Source: Clostridium sp. 1001275B_160808_H3
GTDB taxonomy: Bacteria > Bacillota > Clostridia > Clostridiales > Clostridiaceae
Direction of reading: 5' to 3'
DNA length: 64,000 nucleotides
NCBI RefSeq assembly: GCF_015550425.1
Contig: NZ_JADNAT010000007.1
Location: 82,857 to 146,856 of the forward strand
Positions 9,796 through 19,447 of this stretch are shown here, one piece after another. Both the position numbers and the translations under genes were made by a program. The notes under the pieces were generated by a model. The model was not told the DNA's origin and ran no database searches. It was given only the letters and a program-made list of their open reading frames with translations. The stretch's first letter is position 1; each line of letters opens with the position of its first letter.

Positions 9796-11292
9796 ATGGG
9801 AAATAAGAAGATTCTAATAGGAATGATATTAATTAATCTGATTAGCATAATATCAGGATTTCTTAGGGATAGTAGCATAGTTATAGCATTAGGAGCAACT
9901 GAAATATCAGATATTTTTATGTTTATAATAAATCTTCCTACAGTTTTATTTAGTTCTATAGGGTGGGTAATTATGTCAACATTTTTACCTACTTATGTAG
10001 ACCTGATGGTTAATAAAGGTAAAGATATCGTAAATAATTTTACAAATACATTTATAAAATGTATAGTGATCATTTCAAGCCTTTTTGTTGTAGTTTTGTT
10101 GATATTTAACAAAGTTTCAATTAATATTTTAGCACCAGGATTTAAGGGAGAGGCATTTCTGTTAACAAAGGAGCTATTTTTTATAATGGTTCCATCATTA
10201 ATTTTTTTAAGTATTTCGTCATGCTTTTCAGCTATTTTGAATGCTAACAAAAAGATGCTTTGGGTTTCGCTTATGGGAATTCCTATTAATGTAATGACTA
10301 TATTTAGTATGATTTTAGTTTATCCAAACTATGGAATAAAGTACTCAACTTTAGTTGTTCTTTTAGGCACTTTTTTACAAGTATTGATTTTTGTAATACC
10401 TCTAAGAAAAATTAATTTTAGATTTAATAAGAAATTTGACATAAAAGATGAAAATATTAAAAAATTAATATATATTATTGGACCTATGTTTATTGGTATA
10501 ATGGCGCAGCAAATAAATAGTATGTTTGGAGGGGCCATTACTTCAACATTAGAAGCTGGTAGTTTAACAGCGTATAACTTATCTAACAAAATAGTGAATG
10601 CAGTCTACAGTTCTATAATTTTAATTGCTATTAATTATATATTTACATACTTGTCTCATGACTATGCAAAAGGAGAGATCAATAAATTTAATAGGAAAAT
10701 TTCTTCATCAGCTAATATGATAATACTAGTTCTATTACCTTTAACTTTATTATTAATTAAGTTTAATCAGGAGATTATTTCACTTTTGTATGGGTATGGT
10801 AATTTTAGTAGGAATGATGTTTTGTTAACAAGTAGGATACTTATTTTTAGTAGTATAGGAATTATATTTATGGGAATAAGAGAACTTATAAATAGATCCT
10901 ATTATTCTACTAAGGAAACAAAAATACCAACAATTTATAGTATTATTGGTATTGGATTTAATATTCTATTATCTTTAATTTTATGTAAAAGATTTGGAGT
11001 TTTAGGGGTTGCGTTAGCAGGATCTTTATCGATAGTAATATCAGCTATTGGTATATGTTATAAGTTTCAAAAGGATTTTAATACTGAATTAGTATCTTTT
11101 GTTAGCTTCATTAAATACTTAGGATTAACTTTAGTAATGTATTTTATTATTAGCTTTTTAAAGGAAGTAATACAATTTAATATGAATTATATTGTTAATA
11201 TGTTTATTATTGGAGTTATTTCTTTATTTTTATATATTATTTTATTATTTATATTTAGAATTAGAATAATAGATTATATTAAGGAACTATAG
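9796..11292 (+). CDS. MurJ/MviN-type lipid-linked oligosaccharide flippase
   Basis: 498 aa from the ATG at 9796, which has TTGGAGA before it; an in-frame ATG at 9778 has no such site. About 14 membrane segments in the MOP superfamily pattern. The N-terminus (SGFLRDSSIVIALGATEISD) and PTFLPTYVDL-like loop resemble MurJ rather than Wzx. Inside a polymer operon it most likely flips the undecaprenyl-PP-linked repeat unit made by its neighbours. A role in lipid II flipping cannot be excluded. Confidence 0.85.
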   Translation: MGNKKILIGMILINLISIISGFLRDSSIVIALGATEISDIFMFIINLPTVLFSSIGWVIMSTFLPTYVDLMVNKGKDIVNNFTNTFIKCIVIISSLFVVVLLIFNKVSINILAPGFKGEAFLLTKELFFIMVPSLIFLSISSCFSAILNANKKMLWVSLMGIPINVMTIFSMILVYPNYGIKYSTLVVLLGTFLQVLIFVIPLRKINFRFNKKFDIKDENIKKLIYIIGPMFIGIMAQQINSMFGGAITSTLEAGSLTAYNLSNKIVNAVYSSIILIAINYIFTYLSHDYAKGEINKFNRKISSSANMIILVLLPLTLLLIKFNQEIISLLYGYGNFSRNDVLLTSRILIFSSIGIIFMGIRELINRSYYSTKETKIPTIYSIIGIGFNILLSLILCKRFGVLGVALAGSLSIVISAIGICYKFQKDFNTELVSFVSFIKYLGLTLVMYFIISFLKEVIQFNMNYIVNMFIIGVISLFLYIILLFIFRIRIIDYIKEL

Positions 11293-11300
11293 GTGAGTAT

Positions 11301-11717
11301 ATGTTGAATGCAATTAAATTATATAGAATATCTCATTTTTTATACAAAAAAAATATACCTTTTTTACCTAAAATAATTAAAGGAATTATTTTTATTTTAT
11401 ATAATTCAATAATTCCTTATGAATGCGAAATAGGCAAAGGTACATTACTTGGATATGGAGGCATTGCAGTAGTTATTCATAAAAATGCGGTTATAGGAAG
11501 AAACTGCGTGATATCTCAATGTGTTACTATCGGGGGAAAAGAAGGGGCAAATGGAGTGCCTGTTATTGGCGATAATGTATTTATTGGAGCAGGAGCTAAG
11601 GTTTTAGGAAGAATAAAAGTTGAATCTAATAGCAAAATAGGAGCTAATGCTGTTGTTTTAAGGGATGTTCCTGAAGGAAAAATAGCAGTTGGTATTCCAG
11701 CAACCATAAAAAAATAA
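11301..11717 (+). CDS. Serine-acetyltransferase-like hexapeptide acyltransferase
   Basis: 138 aa. A short helical N-terminus is followed by left-handed beta-helix hexapeptide repeats (ECEIGKGTLLGYGG through GAKVLGRIKV to GANAVVLRDVP) and the closing GIPA motif typical of CysE/SAT-like enzymes. Too short for a full CysE and placed among polymer genes, so it probably acetylates a sugar of the repeat unit. It starts 8 bp after the flippase gene with an AGGTGAG site. Confidence 0.8.
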   Translation: MLNAIKLYRISHFLYKKNIPFLPKIIKGIIFILYNSIIPYECEIGKGTLLGYGGIAVVIHKNAVIGRNCVISQCVTIGGKEGANGVPVIGDNVFIGAGAKVLGRIKVESNSKIGANAVVLRDVPEGKIAVGIPATIKK

Positions 11718-11792
11718 TAGCATTTATATTTAAAATAAAACAAAGATATATAAATAGATTTCTATTAGATTATTTTTAAAGGAGGAATAAGT

Positions 11793-12425
11793 TTGTCAAA
11801 ATTATATTTTGGAATAAAATTATTATATATAAGATTAAAAAGTTTTATCATAATAATTTTTTTTGGAATATTTGGTTTGAAGTGCGGAATTAAAACCCAA
11901 TTTTATAAGAAGCCTATTGTTTCTGGATATTTGAATAAAATTAGAATAGGAAATAATTGCTCACTGCATGAAGGTATTAGAATAGTAGTTAATAAAGAAG
12001 GATACCTAAATATAGGAGAAAATACACTTATTTCTTCAAATGTTAATATTAATGTAGGAACGGGCAATATAAGTATAGGTAGTAATGCAATGATCGCATC
12101 TAATACTTATATAATAAATAATGACCATGATGTTTTTGACAACTTAAGTGTACGATTTTCAGGGCATATAACCGAATCGATAATCATCGAAGATAATGTT
12201 TGGATTGGTGCTAATGTAACTATATTAAAAGGCGTTACTATTGGAGAAGGAGCTATAATTGGAGCAGGTTCTGTAGTAACGAAAGATATATTACCTTACT
12301 CAATAAATTTCGGAAATCCATGTAAGTTTTTTAAATATAGATTTTCAAAAGAGGAATTAACGACTAAATTGATTAATGACAAATATGACAATGAAAAAAT
12401 AGATAAATTGATAAAAGAAATGTAG
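11793..12425 (+). CDS. Hexapeptide-repeat sugar O-acetyltransferase (WcaF/MAT-like)
   Basis: 210 aa from a TTG start with a near-perfect AAAGGAGGAA site. A hydrophobic N-terminus (about 15-35) precedes a left-handed beta-helix of hexapeptide repeats with the family loop NNDHDVFD holding the catalytic His, and a VWIGANVTILKGVTIGEGA C-terminal coil. It probably acetylates a polymer sugar from acetyl-CoA. Two adjacent acyltransferases imply two modification sites or a paired step. Substrate unknown. Confidence 0.85.
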   Translation: MSKLYFGIKLLYIRLKSFIIIIFFGIFGLKCGIKTQFYKKPIVSGYLNKIRIGNNCSLHEGIRIVVNKEGYLNIGENTLISSNVNINVGTGNISIGSNAMIASNTYIINNDHDVFDNLSVRFSGHITESIIIEDNVWIGANVTILKGVTIGEGAIIGAGSVVTKDILPYSINFGNPCKFFKYRFSKEELTTKLINDKYDNEKIDKLIKEM

Positions 12426-12436
12426 GAGTTAGATAT

Positions 12437-14278
12437 ATGTCTACTAAATTAAATTGGTACATTAATAGATTAAAAGCAATGAGTGTACAGGAAATTGCTT
12501 TTAGATTAAAAAAAATATCTAAAGATAAAATAAATAAAGTAATTTATAAAAGTGGAATAGATGTATATAAGATTGATAATAAAAAATATGATATAAATAA
12601 AATTAATAATAAGCTTAATGAGATTTTCAATGAAATAAATTTAGAGAATTTTGATTATAAGAATACATATAAAATATTTTATGATGAAATAAATATTGAA
12701 GACAAAATTCTTTGGAATAAAGGTATGAAGTCAAATTGGGATAATATTAAGTTTTCAAAGGATATGGATTTCAAGAATACTGACGAAATAGGAGATGTTA
12801 GATATAGTTGGGAAGTTAATAGACATCAGTTTCTAGTGAGTCTTGCATTAAATTATAAAAAAACAAATAATGAAAAGTATCTAGATATCTTAGAAAAGCA
12901 TTTTTATGATTGGAGTAATGAAAATAAGTTTTTAAAAGGAATAAATTGGAACTCTTCTATGGAAATAGCTATTAGAAGCTATCAATGGCTAATTATATTA
13001 TTTATTCTAAAGGATATAGATAGAAAAGAATTTAAAAATGATATTATTAATTTTATCATTAACTCAACTAAATATGTTATGAATAATTTATCTCTATTTT
13101 CATCAGCTAATAATCATTTGATTTTAGAAGTAGCAATTTCCTCTATAATTGGTTATTGTTTTGAAGACTTAGTAAAGCAAAACTGGTTTAAAAAAGGATA
13201 TGAAATACTAAATAGGGAATTAAGGAATCAATTCTTTGAGGATGGAGTAAATAAAGAACAGGCTCTTCATTATCAGGCTTTTGTTACTGATATTATGCTA
13301 CAGTATAATACTGTAATGAAAAAAATAGGAGTACAGCCTATTGAAGAAGAGATCATAAGAAAATCTGTGGAATTTATTTATAATCTTAAAGCTAATGAAG
13401 TTTATATAGATTTTGGAGATAGTGATGATGCTAAGATAGTTAATTTTAATTGTGATATAGAAAATTATTATGATTATATATTGGCATTAGGAAGCTATTA
13501 TTATGAAACTAATTATTATAATAAATTAAGAAATTACAAAGAAGTAGAATTGTTTTATAAATATAAGAATGAGTTTAAAGAACCTCCTAAGAATAATTTT
13601 AATATTTACAAAGACGGTGGATATTCAATAATAAAAAATAACAATGACTTATTACTTTTTGATTTCGGACCATTAGGATTTGGAAGTTTAGCAGCTCATG
13701 GGCATGCAGATGCACTAAGCGTATGCTATTATAAAAATAATAAGCCGTTTATTATAGATTCCGGAACTTACATTTATAATATTAATAAGGAACAGAGAGA
13801 TTTTTATAGAAGTACTAAAGCTCATAATACTCTGTGCTATAAAGACGAAAGTCAATCTGAAATGAAAGGACCTTTTTTATGGGGAAATAAATCAGAGACA
13901 AAGCTTCTTAAAGTAGAAGATTTAGAAGATAGACTTCAAATTGAAGCTGAGAATAATGGATATAAACCATTTATTCATAGAAGAAATATAAGGGTTTCGA
14001 AGCGTTCAGGAGTGATAGAACTAATTGATTATTTTGAAGAAAAAGCAGAATTAAATTTTACTTTAGATAATAATGTAAAAATTGAAGTGCTTCAAAATAA
14101 TATTGTTAAATTAATAAATGATGAGGTAATATATATTAAATTTGATGGAAAAGTACATATAGAGGATATAGAAATTTCTAAGCTATTCTTAAATAAGGAA
14201 AAATCTAAAAGAATAAGAATAGAGCATGATTTCTGTAAGAGTCATACGACAATAATAACTAGGGATATTAACGCTTAA
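12437..14278 (+). CDS. Heparinase II/III-family protein without a signal peptide
   Basis: 613 aa. The N-terminal alpha/alpha toroid domain (about 1-370) carries NWNSSMEIAIRSYQW, SSANNHLILEV and the Tyr-containing KEQALHYQAFVTD. The C-terminal beta-sandwich (about 390-610) carries AAHGHADALSVCYY and PFIIDSGTYIYN, conserved in PF07940. Characterised relatives cleave uronic-acid polymers by beta-elimination. The N-terminus starts MSTKLNWYINRLKAMSVQEI with no secretion signal, as in many polysaccharide-locus members. Next to ManNAcA genes it may trim or edit a uronic-acid polymer, but a catalytic role is inferred. Confidence 0.85.
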   Translation: MSTKLNWYINRLKAMSVQEIAFRLKKISKDKINKVIYKSGIDVYKIDNKKYDINKINNKLNEIFNEINLENFDYKNTYKIFYDEINIEDKILWNKGMKSNWDNIKFSKDMDFKNTDEIGDVRYSWEVNRHQFLVSLALNYKKTNNEKYLDILEKHFYDWSNENKFLKGINWNSSMEIAIRSYQWLIILFILKDIDRKEFKNDIINFIINSTKYVMNNLSLFSSANNHLILEVAISSIIGYCFEDLVKQNWFKKGYEILNRELRNQFFEDGVNKEQALHYQAFVTDIMLQYNTVMKKIGVQPIEEEIIRKSVEFIYNLKANEVYIDFGDSDDAKIVNFNCDIENYYDYILALGSYYYETNYYNKLRNYKEVELFYKYKNEFKEPPKNNFNIYKDGGYSIIKNNNDLLLFDFGPLGFGSLAAHGHADALSVCYYKNNKPFIIDSGTYIYNINKEQRDFYRSTKAHNTLCYKDESQSEMKGPFLWGNKSETKLLKVEDLEDRLQIEAENNGYKPFIHRRNIRVSKRSGVIELIDYFEEKAELNFTLDNNVKIEVLQNNIVKLINDEVIYIKFDGKVHIEDIEISKLFLNKEKSKRIRIEHDFCKSHTTIITRDINA

Positions 14279-14316
14279 GGGGAAATAATTATAAATTAAA
14301 TGTGAGGTAAATAAAT

Positions 14317-15060
14317 ATGAATAAAGTTAAATTGTTTGACTGTGAAGTTGCAGCAATTAACATGAATGAAACGGTAAGTGAAGTTGAGAGAATAATAAAA
14401 GCTAGACAGTTAACTCAACATGTAGTAATAAATGCTAGTAAAGTTGTACTAATGAATAAAAATAAGAATCTAAAAAATATAATTCAAGAATGTCCAATAA
14501 TAAATGCTGATGGACAGAGTATAGTTTGGGCATCTAAGTTTTTGGGTAAACCATTGCCAGAAAGAGTGGCAGGAATAGATTTAATGGAAGAATTAATTAA
14601 GCTCTCTAGCAAAAAGAGATATTCTATTTATTTCTTCGGAGCAAAAGAGGAAGTTGTATTAAAAGTAATTGACATATATAAGAATAAATATCCAGGGCTT
14701 AAAATTGCAGGTTATAGAAACGGATATTTTAACGAAAATGATAATGATAAAATAGTAGAAGATATGAAAAAATCAAATGCAGATATATTATTTGTTGCTT
14801 TTAGCTCACCTAAAAAAGAATATTGGTTATCAGAAAACATAGATAAAATTAACATTCCTTTTTGTATGGGGGTTGGAGGAAGCTTTGACGTGGTCGCAGG
14901 TGTTACTAAAAGAGCACCAATATGGATGCAGAAATTAGGATTAGAATGGTTTTATAGATTTTTACAAGAACCTAAAAGAATGTGGAAAAGATATCTAGTT
15001 GGAAATAGCAAATTTATTGCCTTAACTATTAAAGAAAAATTAAAATTAAATAATTATTAG
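14317..15060 (+). CDS. tagA: WecG/TagA/CpsF family glycosyltransferase
   Basis: 247 aa, the usual length. Family strings: NADGQSIVWASKFLGKPLPE with the catalytic Asp, RVAGIDLMEEL, YFFGAKEEV, and PKKEYWL then MGVGGSFDVVAG. TagA adds ManNAc, and WecG adds ManNAcA, to undecaprenyl-PP-GlcNAc on the cytosolic membrane face. With mnaA and wecC in the same operon, ManNAcA transfer (WecG-like) seems as likely as ManNAc transfer (TagA-like). The symbol follows the usual Gram-positive naming. Confidence 0.88.
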   Translation: MNKVKLFDCEVAAINMNETVSEVERIIKARQLTQHVVINASKVVLMNKNKNLKNIIQECPIINADGQSIVWASKFLGKPLPERVAGIDLMEELIKLSSKKRYSIYFFGAKEEVVLKVIDIYKNKYPGLKIAGYRNGYFNENDNDKIVEDMKKSNADILFVAFSSPKKEYWLSENIDKINIPFCMGVGGSFDVVAGVTKRAPIWMQKLGLEWFYRFLQEPKRMWKRYLVGNSKFIALTIKEKLKLNNY

Positions 15061-15080
15061 TATAAAGGAGGCATATTGAA

Positions 15081-16436
15081 GTGAAAAGTAGATTAATTAG
15101 ATTAGCTCAAGGATGCTTACATGTAGAAAAAATGTATGGACAAGAGTTTAATAGAATGTATGACTTCCTAAAGGAATCTCAGTGGTGGGATGAAAATAAG
15201 CTTAAAGAGTATCAATTAGAAAATTTAAAAAGTACTATAATTAATGCTTATGAAAATGTTCCTTATTATACGAAATTATTTAATGAATATGGAATCAATG
15301 CGTATGAGATACAGGACTTTTCTGATATAGAAAAGATACCATATTTGACAAAAGAAATTATACATGAAAATATAAATGATTTATATAATAAAAATTATCC
15401 TAAACATAAGATTGAGTATAAAACTACTGGTGGATCTACTGGAATACCTATGGGATTATATCAAGATAAATTTTATACAAGAAAAATTGAGCATGCTTTT
15501 GTAACTCATATGTGGAGCAGAGTTGGATACGATAAAAATATAAATAATAAAATTGTATATTTGAGAGGAGTACATTTAAAGGGAGAATATGAAAAGGATG
15601 GAAAACATCTTTTTTTAAATTCTTTTCTTTTGAATAATGATAATTATTTAAGATATATTGAGAGAATAGAAAAATTTAATCCTGATTTTATAAATGGATA
15701 TCCTTCTTCATTATATATATTATCAAATTTTATTATATATAATAATATTAAGATAAATATCCCGAATTTAAAGGCTATACTGTTAACTTCTGAAAATATT
15801 TATGATTTTCAAAGAGAGGCAATTGAAAAAGCGTTTGGGAAAAGAACATATTCGTTTTATGGACATACAGAGAGAGCATGTATAGGCGGTGAATGTGAAG
15901 ATAGTAGAAATTATCATATTCATTCTGAATATGGATATACAGAATTAATTAACAGTGAAGGTAAACATGTATCAAAAGAAGGAGAGTTGGGAGAAATAGT
16001 ATGCACTAGCTTTATTAACCCAGTAATGCCGTTTATACGCTATAAAACAAAAGATATCGCTGTAAATACATTAGAAAAGTGTAAGTGTGGAAGAAATTAC
16101 ATGAATATAAAGAGGGTAGAAGGAAGAGTTCAAGATTTTATATTTGATAAAAAAGGTAATGTAATTACTTTTATATGTCAAGATGAACCGTTTTGGGCTA
16201 TAAAAGAAAAAATATATGCATATCAATATATACAAGATAGCATAGGAGAAATATTATTAAATATTCAGCCTAGAGAAAAACTATCTAATGAAGAGATCTT
16301 AACTATACATAAAGAGTTTAATAATATATTTTTAAATATAGATCTAGATATAAAAATAGTAGATAATATACCAATAGGGCCCAATGGAAAGTTTAGGTAC
16401 TTGATTCAAAATATAGAAAATAATATGTTTAAATAA
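15081..16436 (+). CDS. Phenylacetate-CoA ligase / CapK-like adenylate-forming protein
   Basis: 451 aa from a GTG start with AAAGGAGG. The ANL-type phosphate loop is TTGGSTGIPMGLY (about 112-124); downstream are FYGHTERACIGGEC and a C-terminal region with EGRVQDFIFDKKG. A Cys cluster (EKCKCGRN) suggests a metal site. Relatives occur in many capsule loci (CapK) and are thought to activate a carboxylate, with the acceptor unknown. It is the last gene of operon A and could activate an acyl or amino-acid substituent for the polymer. Confidence 0.82.
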   Translation: MKSRLIRLAQGCLHVEKMYGQEFNRMYDFLKESQWWDENKLKEYQLENLKSTIINAYENVPYYTKLFNEYGINAYEIQDFSDIEKIPYLTKEIIHENINDLYNKNYPKHKIEYKTTGGSTGIPMGLYQDKFYTRKIEHAFVTHMWSRVGYDKNINNKIVYLRGVHLKGEYEKDGKHLFLNSFLLNNDNYLRYIERIEKFNPDFINGYPSSLYILSNFIIYNNIKINIPNLKAILLTSENIYDFQREAIEKAFGKRTYSFYGHTERACIGGECEDSRNYHIHSEYGYTELINSEGKHVSKEGELGEIVCTSFINPVMPFIRYKTKDIAVNTLEKCKCGRNYMNIKRVEGRVQDFIFDKKGNVITFICQDEPFWAIKEKIYAYQYIQDSIGEILLNIQPREKLSNEEILTIHKEFNNIFLNIDLDIKIVDNIPIGPNGKFRYLIQNIENNMFK

Positions 16437-16526
16437 ATTGAAAACTATTATTGAGTCTAACAAAGGGTACTGAAGTAAGAGTCAAAAATTAAGCGTTTTT
16501 TATAGTTTTATAAATCATATTAAAAT

Positions 16527-16561
16527 ATCCCAGTAAGGCAATTTTATAGTTTTACTGGGAT
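16527..16561. terminator. Stem-loop between convergent operon A and the second LCP gene
   Basis: 10-bp stem ATCCCAGTAA (16527-16536) with TTACTGGGAT (16552-16561). The T-tract is weak on the plus strand and a little better on the minus strand. Confidence 0.6.
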
Positions 16562-16615
16562 TAAAATAATTCATATCTTTAATTTTTAATATTAAAAATT
16601 GATTTTATTATTTAA

Positions 16616-17620
16616 CTATTTTATATCATTAAAAATATAATTTCTCATTTGTTCTTTAGCTGTTTCTATATCAAAAGTTAAGTAATAAATTTCATCTATT
16701 AGTTTACCTTCAGCATATCCATCTCTTGGGAATCTATCTTGTTCTAAATTATTTCCTATAGCAGCTACATTTGTTGCAAGAGACAATATATCACTTGTAG
16801 TTAAGCTAGTTTCTACAAAAGGTAGTAATTCATTTAATAGTGAAGGATAGGAAGTCACAGGAGTGCTTAGTATTTTATTAGATAATGCATTTAATACTGT
16901 TCTATGCCTTTGAGTTCTCATATAGTCCCCCCCAGCTGTATCTCTAATTCTTGAATATGCAAGGGCTTGAATTCCATCCAAGTGTTGCAAGCCGGGAGAA
17001 TATATCTTAGCTGAAGATGTACCCTCTTGATAATTTAGCACATCGATATATTCATTAAAAGATTGTATTTCATCATTAGTAATTTCTATATCAACCCCGC
17101 CTAAAAGATTTATTATAGTAGGTAAGCTTGAAAAGTCTACAGTTATATAATCTTTTATATTTAAACCAAAGTTTTCATTTATTGTTTTAATTGCTAACTG
17201 AGGTCCGCCAAATGCATAAGCGTGATTTATTTTATCTTGTCCATGACCATCTATATACACATAAGAATCCCTCATAATAGATGTTATTTTTAGCTTGTTA
17301 TGAACAGGATCTAATGTAGCTATCATGATTGAATCTGAACGTCCTGTTTGTCCATCCGTAGCATCTATTCCAAATAGCGCAATATTTTTTATTTTATTTA
17401 CATTATTATAATCTTTAAATTCTTCTTCAACTATTCCTAAATCTGTATTATCCAATTTAACATTATCCATCTTATTTAGAAGTCCTATAAAATATCCACC
17501 GCCTAATACGGCAAATGCTAGTATTACACATAGAAAGCCTAAAAAGATTTTAAAACCTAATGACTTCTTTTTTTTATTTTTCTTTCTTTTTCTAGATTTA
17601 TTATTTTCAATTTGTGACAT
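16616..17620 (-). CDS. LytR-CpsA-Psr (LCP) family wall-polymer ligase, second copy
   Basis: 334 aa from the ATG at 17620, which has AAAGGAAG before it; the longer TTG start at 17638 would lie inside this site. A very basic cytosolic tail (RKRKKNKKKK) precedes one membrane segment (about 25-47) and the LCP domain. Motifs: SIMRDSYVYIDGHG, INHAYAFGGP and SRIRDTAGGDYMRTQRHR. It lies between operon A and the CWB2 PIG-L gene, so it is a good candidate for attaching the operon A polymer to peptidoglycan. Confidence 0.93.
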   Translation of the reverse strand: MSQIENNKSRKRKKNKKKKSLGFKIFLGFLCVILAFAVLGGGYFIGLLNKMDNVKLDNTDLGIVEEEFKDYNNVNKIKNIALFGIDATDGQTGRSDSIMIATLDPVHNKLKITSIMRDSYVYIDGHGQDKINHAYAFGGPQLAIKTINENFGLNIKDYITVDFSSLPTIINLLGGVDIEITNDEIQSFNEYIDVLNYQEGTSSAKIYSPGLQHLDGIQALAYSRIRDTAGGDYMRTQRHRTVLNALSNKILSTPVTSYPSLLNELLPFVETSLTTSDILSLATNVAAIGNNLEQDRFPRDGYAEGKLIDEIYYLTFDIETAKEQMRNYIFNDIK

Positions 17621-17644
17621 TTTTACACTTCCTTTCAAGAAAAT

Positions 17645-17674
17645 ATTTTATCATAAATTTAGTATCTGTTTCAA
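17645..17674 (-). promoter_or_regulatory. Promoter of the second LCP gene
   Basis: On the minus strand TTGAAA (17669-17674) and TAAAAT (17645-17650) are 18 bp apart, about 25 bases upstream of the start codon. Confidence 0.5.
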
Positions 17675-17708
17675 TTTAAGTACTATAAATGTAATAAATA
17701 ATTATGAT

Positions 17709-19262
17709 TTAAAGACCTGGCTCATGCAAATATGATGTATTAAAAGGATCAGAAGTAAGAGGATCAAATAAGGATGAAACAGATTTATATCCAATCCCTT
17801 CTCTAATCATATCTCTATTATCGAGCTTATATTCAAAGCAAGCCTTTAAAACTTTATTTTTTTCTATTTCATTATCTGAAATACTTTGAATTAATAGTTT
17901 ATTATTATTTGTAGGCATTAATTCTTTTCTGCCAAAGAATCTGCAATCTTTTATTTGGTTTGATTTATATAAATCATATAATATATTACCAGTTTTTAAG
18001 TGTTGTTCATGTAAATCGTATTTATAGCTGTGAGTAACATGAGTAACATTACTAAATTTACTTTCAAAATCTAAAACAGTATTTTTAATTAGATTTTCAT
18101 CTAAGTTTTTTTCAGATTGATTCAAGAATACTAAGTTTTTTTCTAGTACTCCTAATTGAGCAGTAGCAGCTCTAAATTCGTTGTTTCTTAAGGAAGTCTT
18201 TTTTTCAAGGCTAAGATTATTATATCTTGGATCAGTAAATACTCCGCTTTCATCCCCATCGCTTATAAGAACAACATATACATTTTCTTGGCCAACTGCT
18301 TGAATAGCATCTACTATGGCGCTTCCAGCAAAGATTGTTTCATCATCTTGATGTTGAGAGTAAAAGACAACTTTTTCAGAGTATAAGTAGCTTTTAGCCT
18401 GGTTTACAGCAGATTGATTTATATCTCCAAAGGAAGTTAATGTCTTTGCTCCAGCTATAACTGATTTATCAGAGTTCTTATCTATTAATACCACTGGTTG
18501 TTTTAACGCAGAGGATGTTAATGCATCTATAAGTTCTTCTGATTTACTTAAGTTCATATGAGTTTTATCACTAAAAAATTTATTTATAACATTTTTGTTA
18601 GTTTCAAATCTATTTTTGCCATTTAATCTTTCAGAAAAAATATCAAAAGACTCATTTAGTACGCCAGTTCCACCAATTGCATATGATTTAATATTTCTTT
18701 TATAATCAGTAGTCTTTCCATCGGTTAAAATTACTGGATTACCTGTTTTGGCTGCAACAGGAGCAATACTCATAGCATCAGCTTCACCTATTAGGCCGTT
18801 TACATAATAGATTTCATCTATGTTTTTAATTTTTTCAATTTCATTAGCAACATAATAAGAAGTTAAAAATCTATCTTTTCCACCTAATCTAATAACAGTT
18901 TTTCCAGATTTCTTTAGTTTATCTTCTATATCTTTAGAGATAACGCCTTCACCACCTACTAAGTATACCGTATTTACATTTTCTATTCTTATTAAAGTGG
19001 AATCAGGTATATTATTTACTTCAGTAAGTAATATAGGAGCATTTAAGCTACCACTTAGCCCACTTGCTGATAAACCATCAACTAAAGCCAATCCATTAAC
19101 TAATATAGCTGTAGAATAATTTAATTTATCAGAAATTAACGCTGCTGTTTCGTATCTAGTGCTCCCGGCTATATAATCTATGGAGAGAGCTTGTACAGAA
19201 AAAGTTGAAATAGATAAAAGAGATAATGAGATAACTAATGTTTTTAAAAAATTTCTTTTCAT
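17709..19262 (-). CDS. Secreted CWB2 protein with C-terminal PIG-L deacetylase domain
   Basis: 517 aa from the ATG at 19262 (MKRNFLKTLV), which has GGAG at 8 bp and opens a clean signal peptide; the frame extends upstream but across the promoter. Three CWB2 repeats occupy about 20-295 (IDYIAGSTRYETAALIS, VIRLGGKDRFLTSYYVA, ERLNGKNRFETNKNV). Residues about 298-500 are PIG-L/LmbE-like: zinc motif HQDDE (H304, D307), VVLISDGDESG, and THSYKYDLHEQH. PIG-L enzymes remove N-acetyl groups from GlcNAc-type sugars. On the cell surface it may deacetylate the wall polymer or peptidoglycan. Domains are clear, substrate unknown. Confidence 0.88.
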   Translation of the reverse strand: MKRNFLKTLVISLSLLSISTFSVQALSIDYIAGSTRYETAALISDKLNYSTAILVNGLALVDGLSASGLSGSLNAPILLTEVNNIPDSTLIRIENVNTVYLVGGEGVISKDIEDKLKKSGKTVIRLGGKDRFLTSYYVANEIEKIKNIDEIYYVNGLIGEADAMSIAPVAAKTGNPVILTDGKTTDYKRNIKSYAIGGTGVLNESFDIFSERLNGKNRFETNKNVINKFFSDKTHMNLSKSEELIDALTSSALKQPVVLIDKNSDKSVIAGAKTLTSFGDINQSAVNQAKSYLYSEKVVFYSQHQDDETIFAGSAIVDAIQAVGQENVYVVLISDGDESGVFTDPRYNNLSLEKKTSLRNNEFRAATAQLGVLEKNLVFLNQSEKNLDENLIKNTVLDFESKFSNVTHVTHSYKYDLHEQHLKTGNILYDLYKSNQIKDCRFFGRKELMPTNNNKLLIQSISDNEIEKNKVLKACFEYKLDNRDMIREGIGYKSVSSLFDPLTSDPFNTSYLHEPGL

Positions 19263-19292
19263 TTTAATACTCCAATCTAGTAAATAATATAA

Positions 19293-19322
19293 ATTATACC
19301 ATATTAAAAATAAATTTATCAA
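19293..19322 (-). promoter_or_regulatory. Extended -10 promoter of the CWB2/PIG-L gene
   Basis: On the minus strand TTGATA (19317-19322), 18 bp spacer ending TGG, then TATAAT (19293-19298). Confidence 0.65.
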
Positions 19323-19370
19323 ATTTGTATAAATTTTACTAAATTTACCTTGAATCATAACATAGCTTTC

Positions 19371-19399
19371 TTGAAGAATTTTTTGATATAATATATAAT
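19371..19399 (+). promoter_or_regulatory. Promoter of the CWB2 amidase gene
   Basis: TTGAAG (19371-19376), 17 bp, TATAAT (19394-19399), about 50 bases upstream of the start. It is back to back with the PIG-L promoter, about 50 bp away. Confidence 0.6.
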
Positions 19400-19447
19400 T
19401 ATATTATGTAAAGTTTAATATAAATAAAAAAATGAAGAAAAGAAAGG

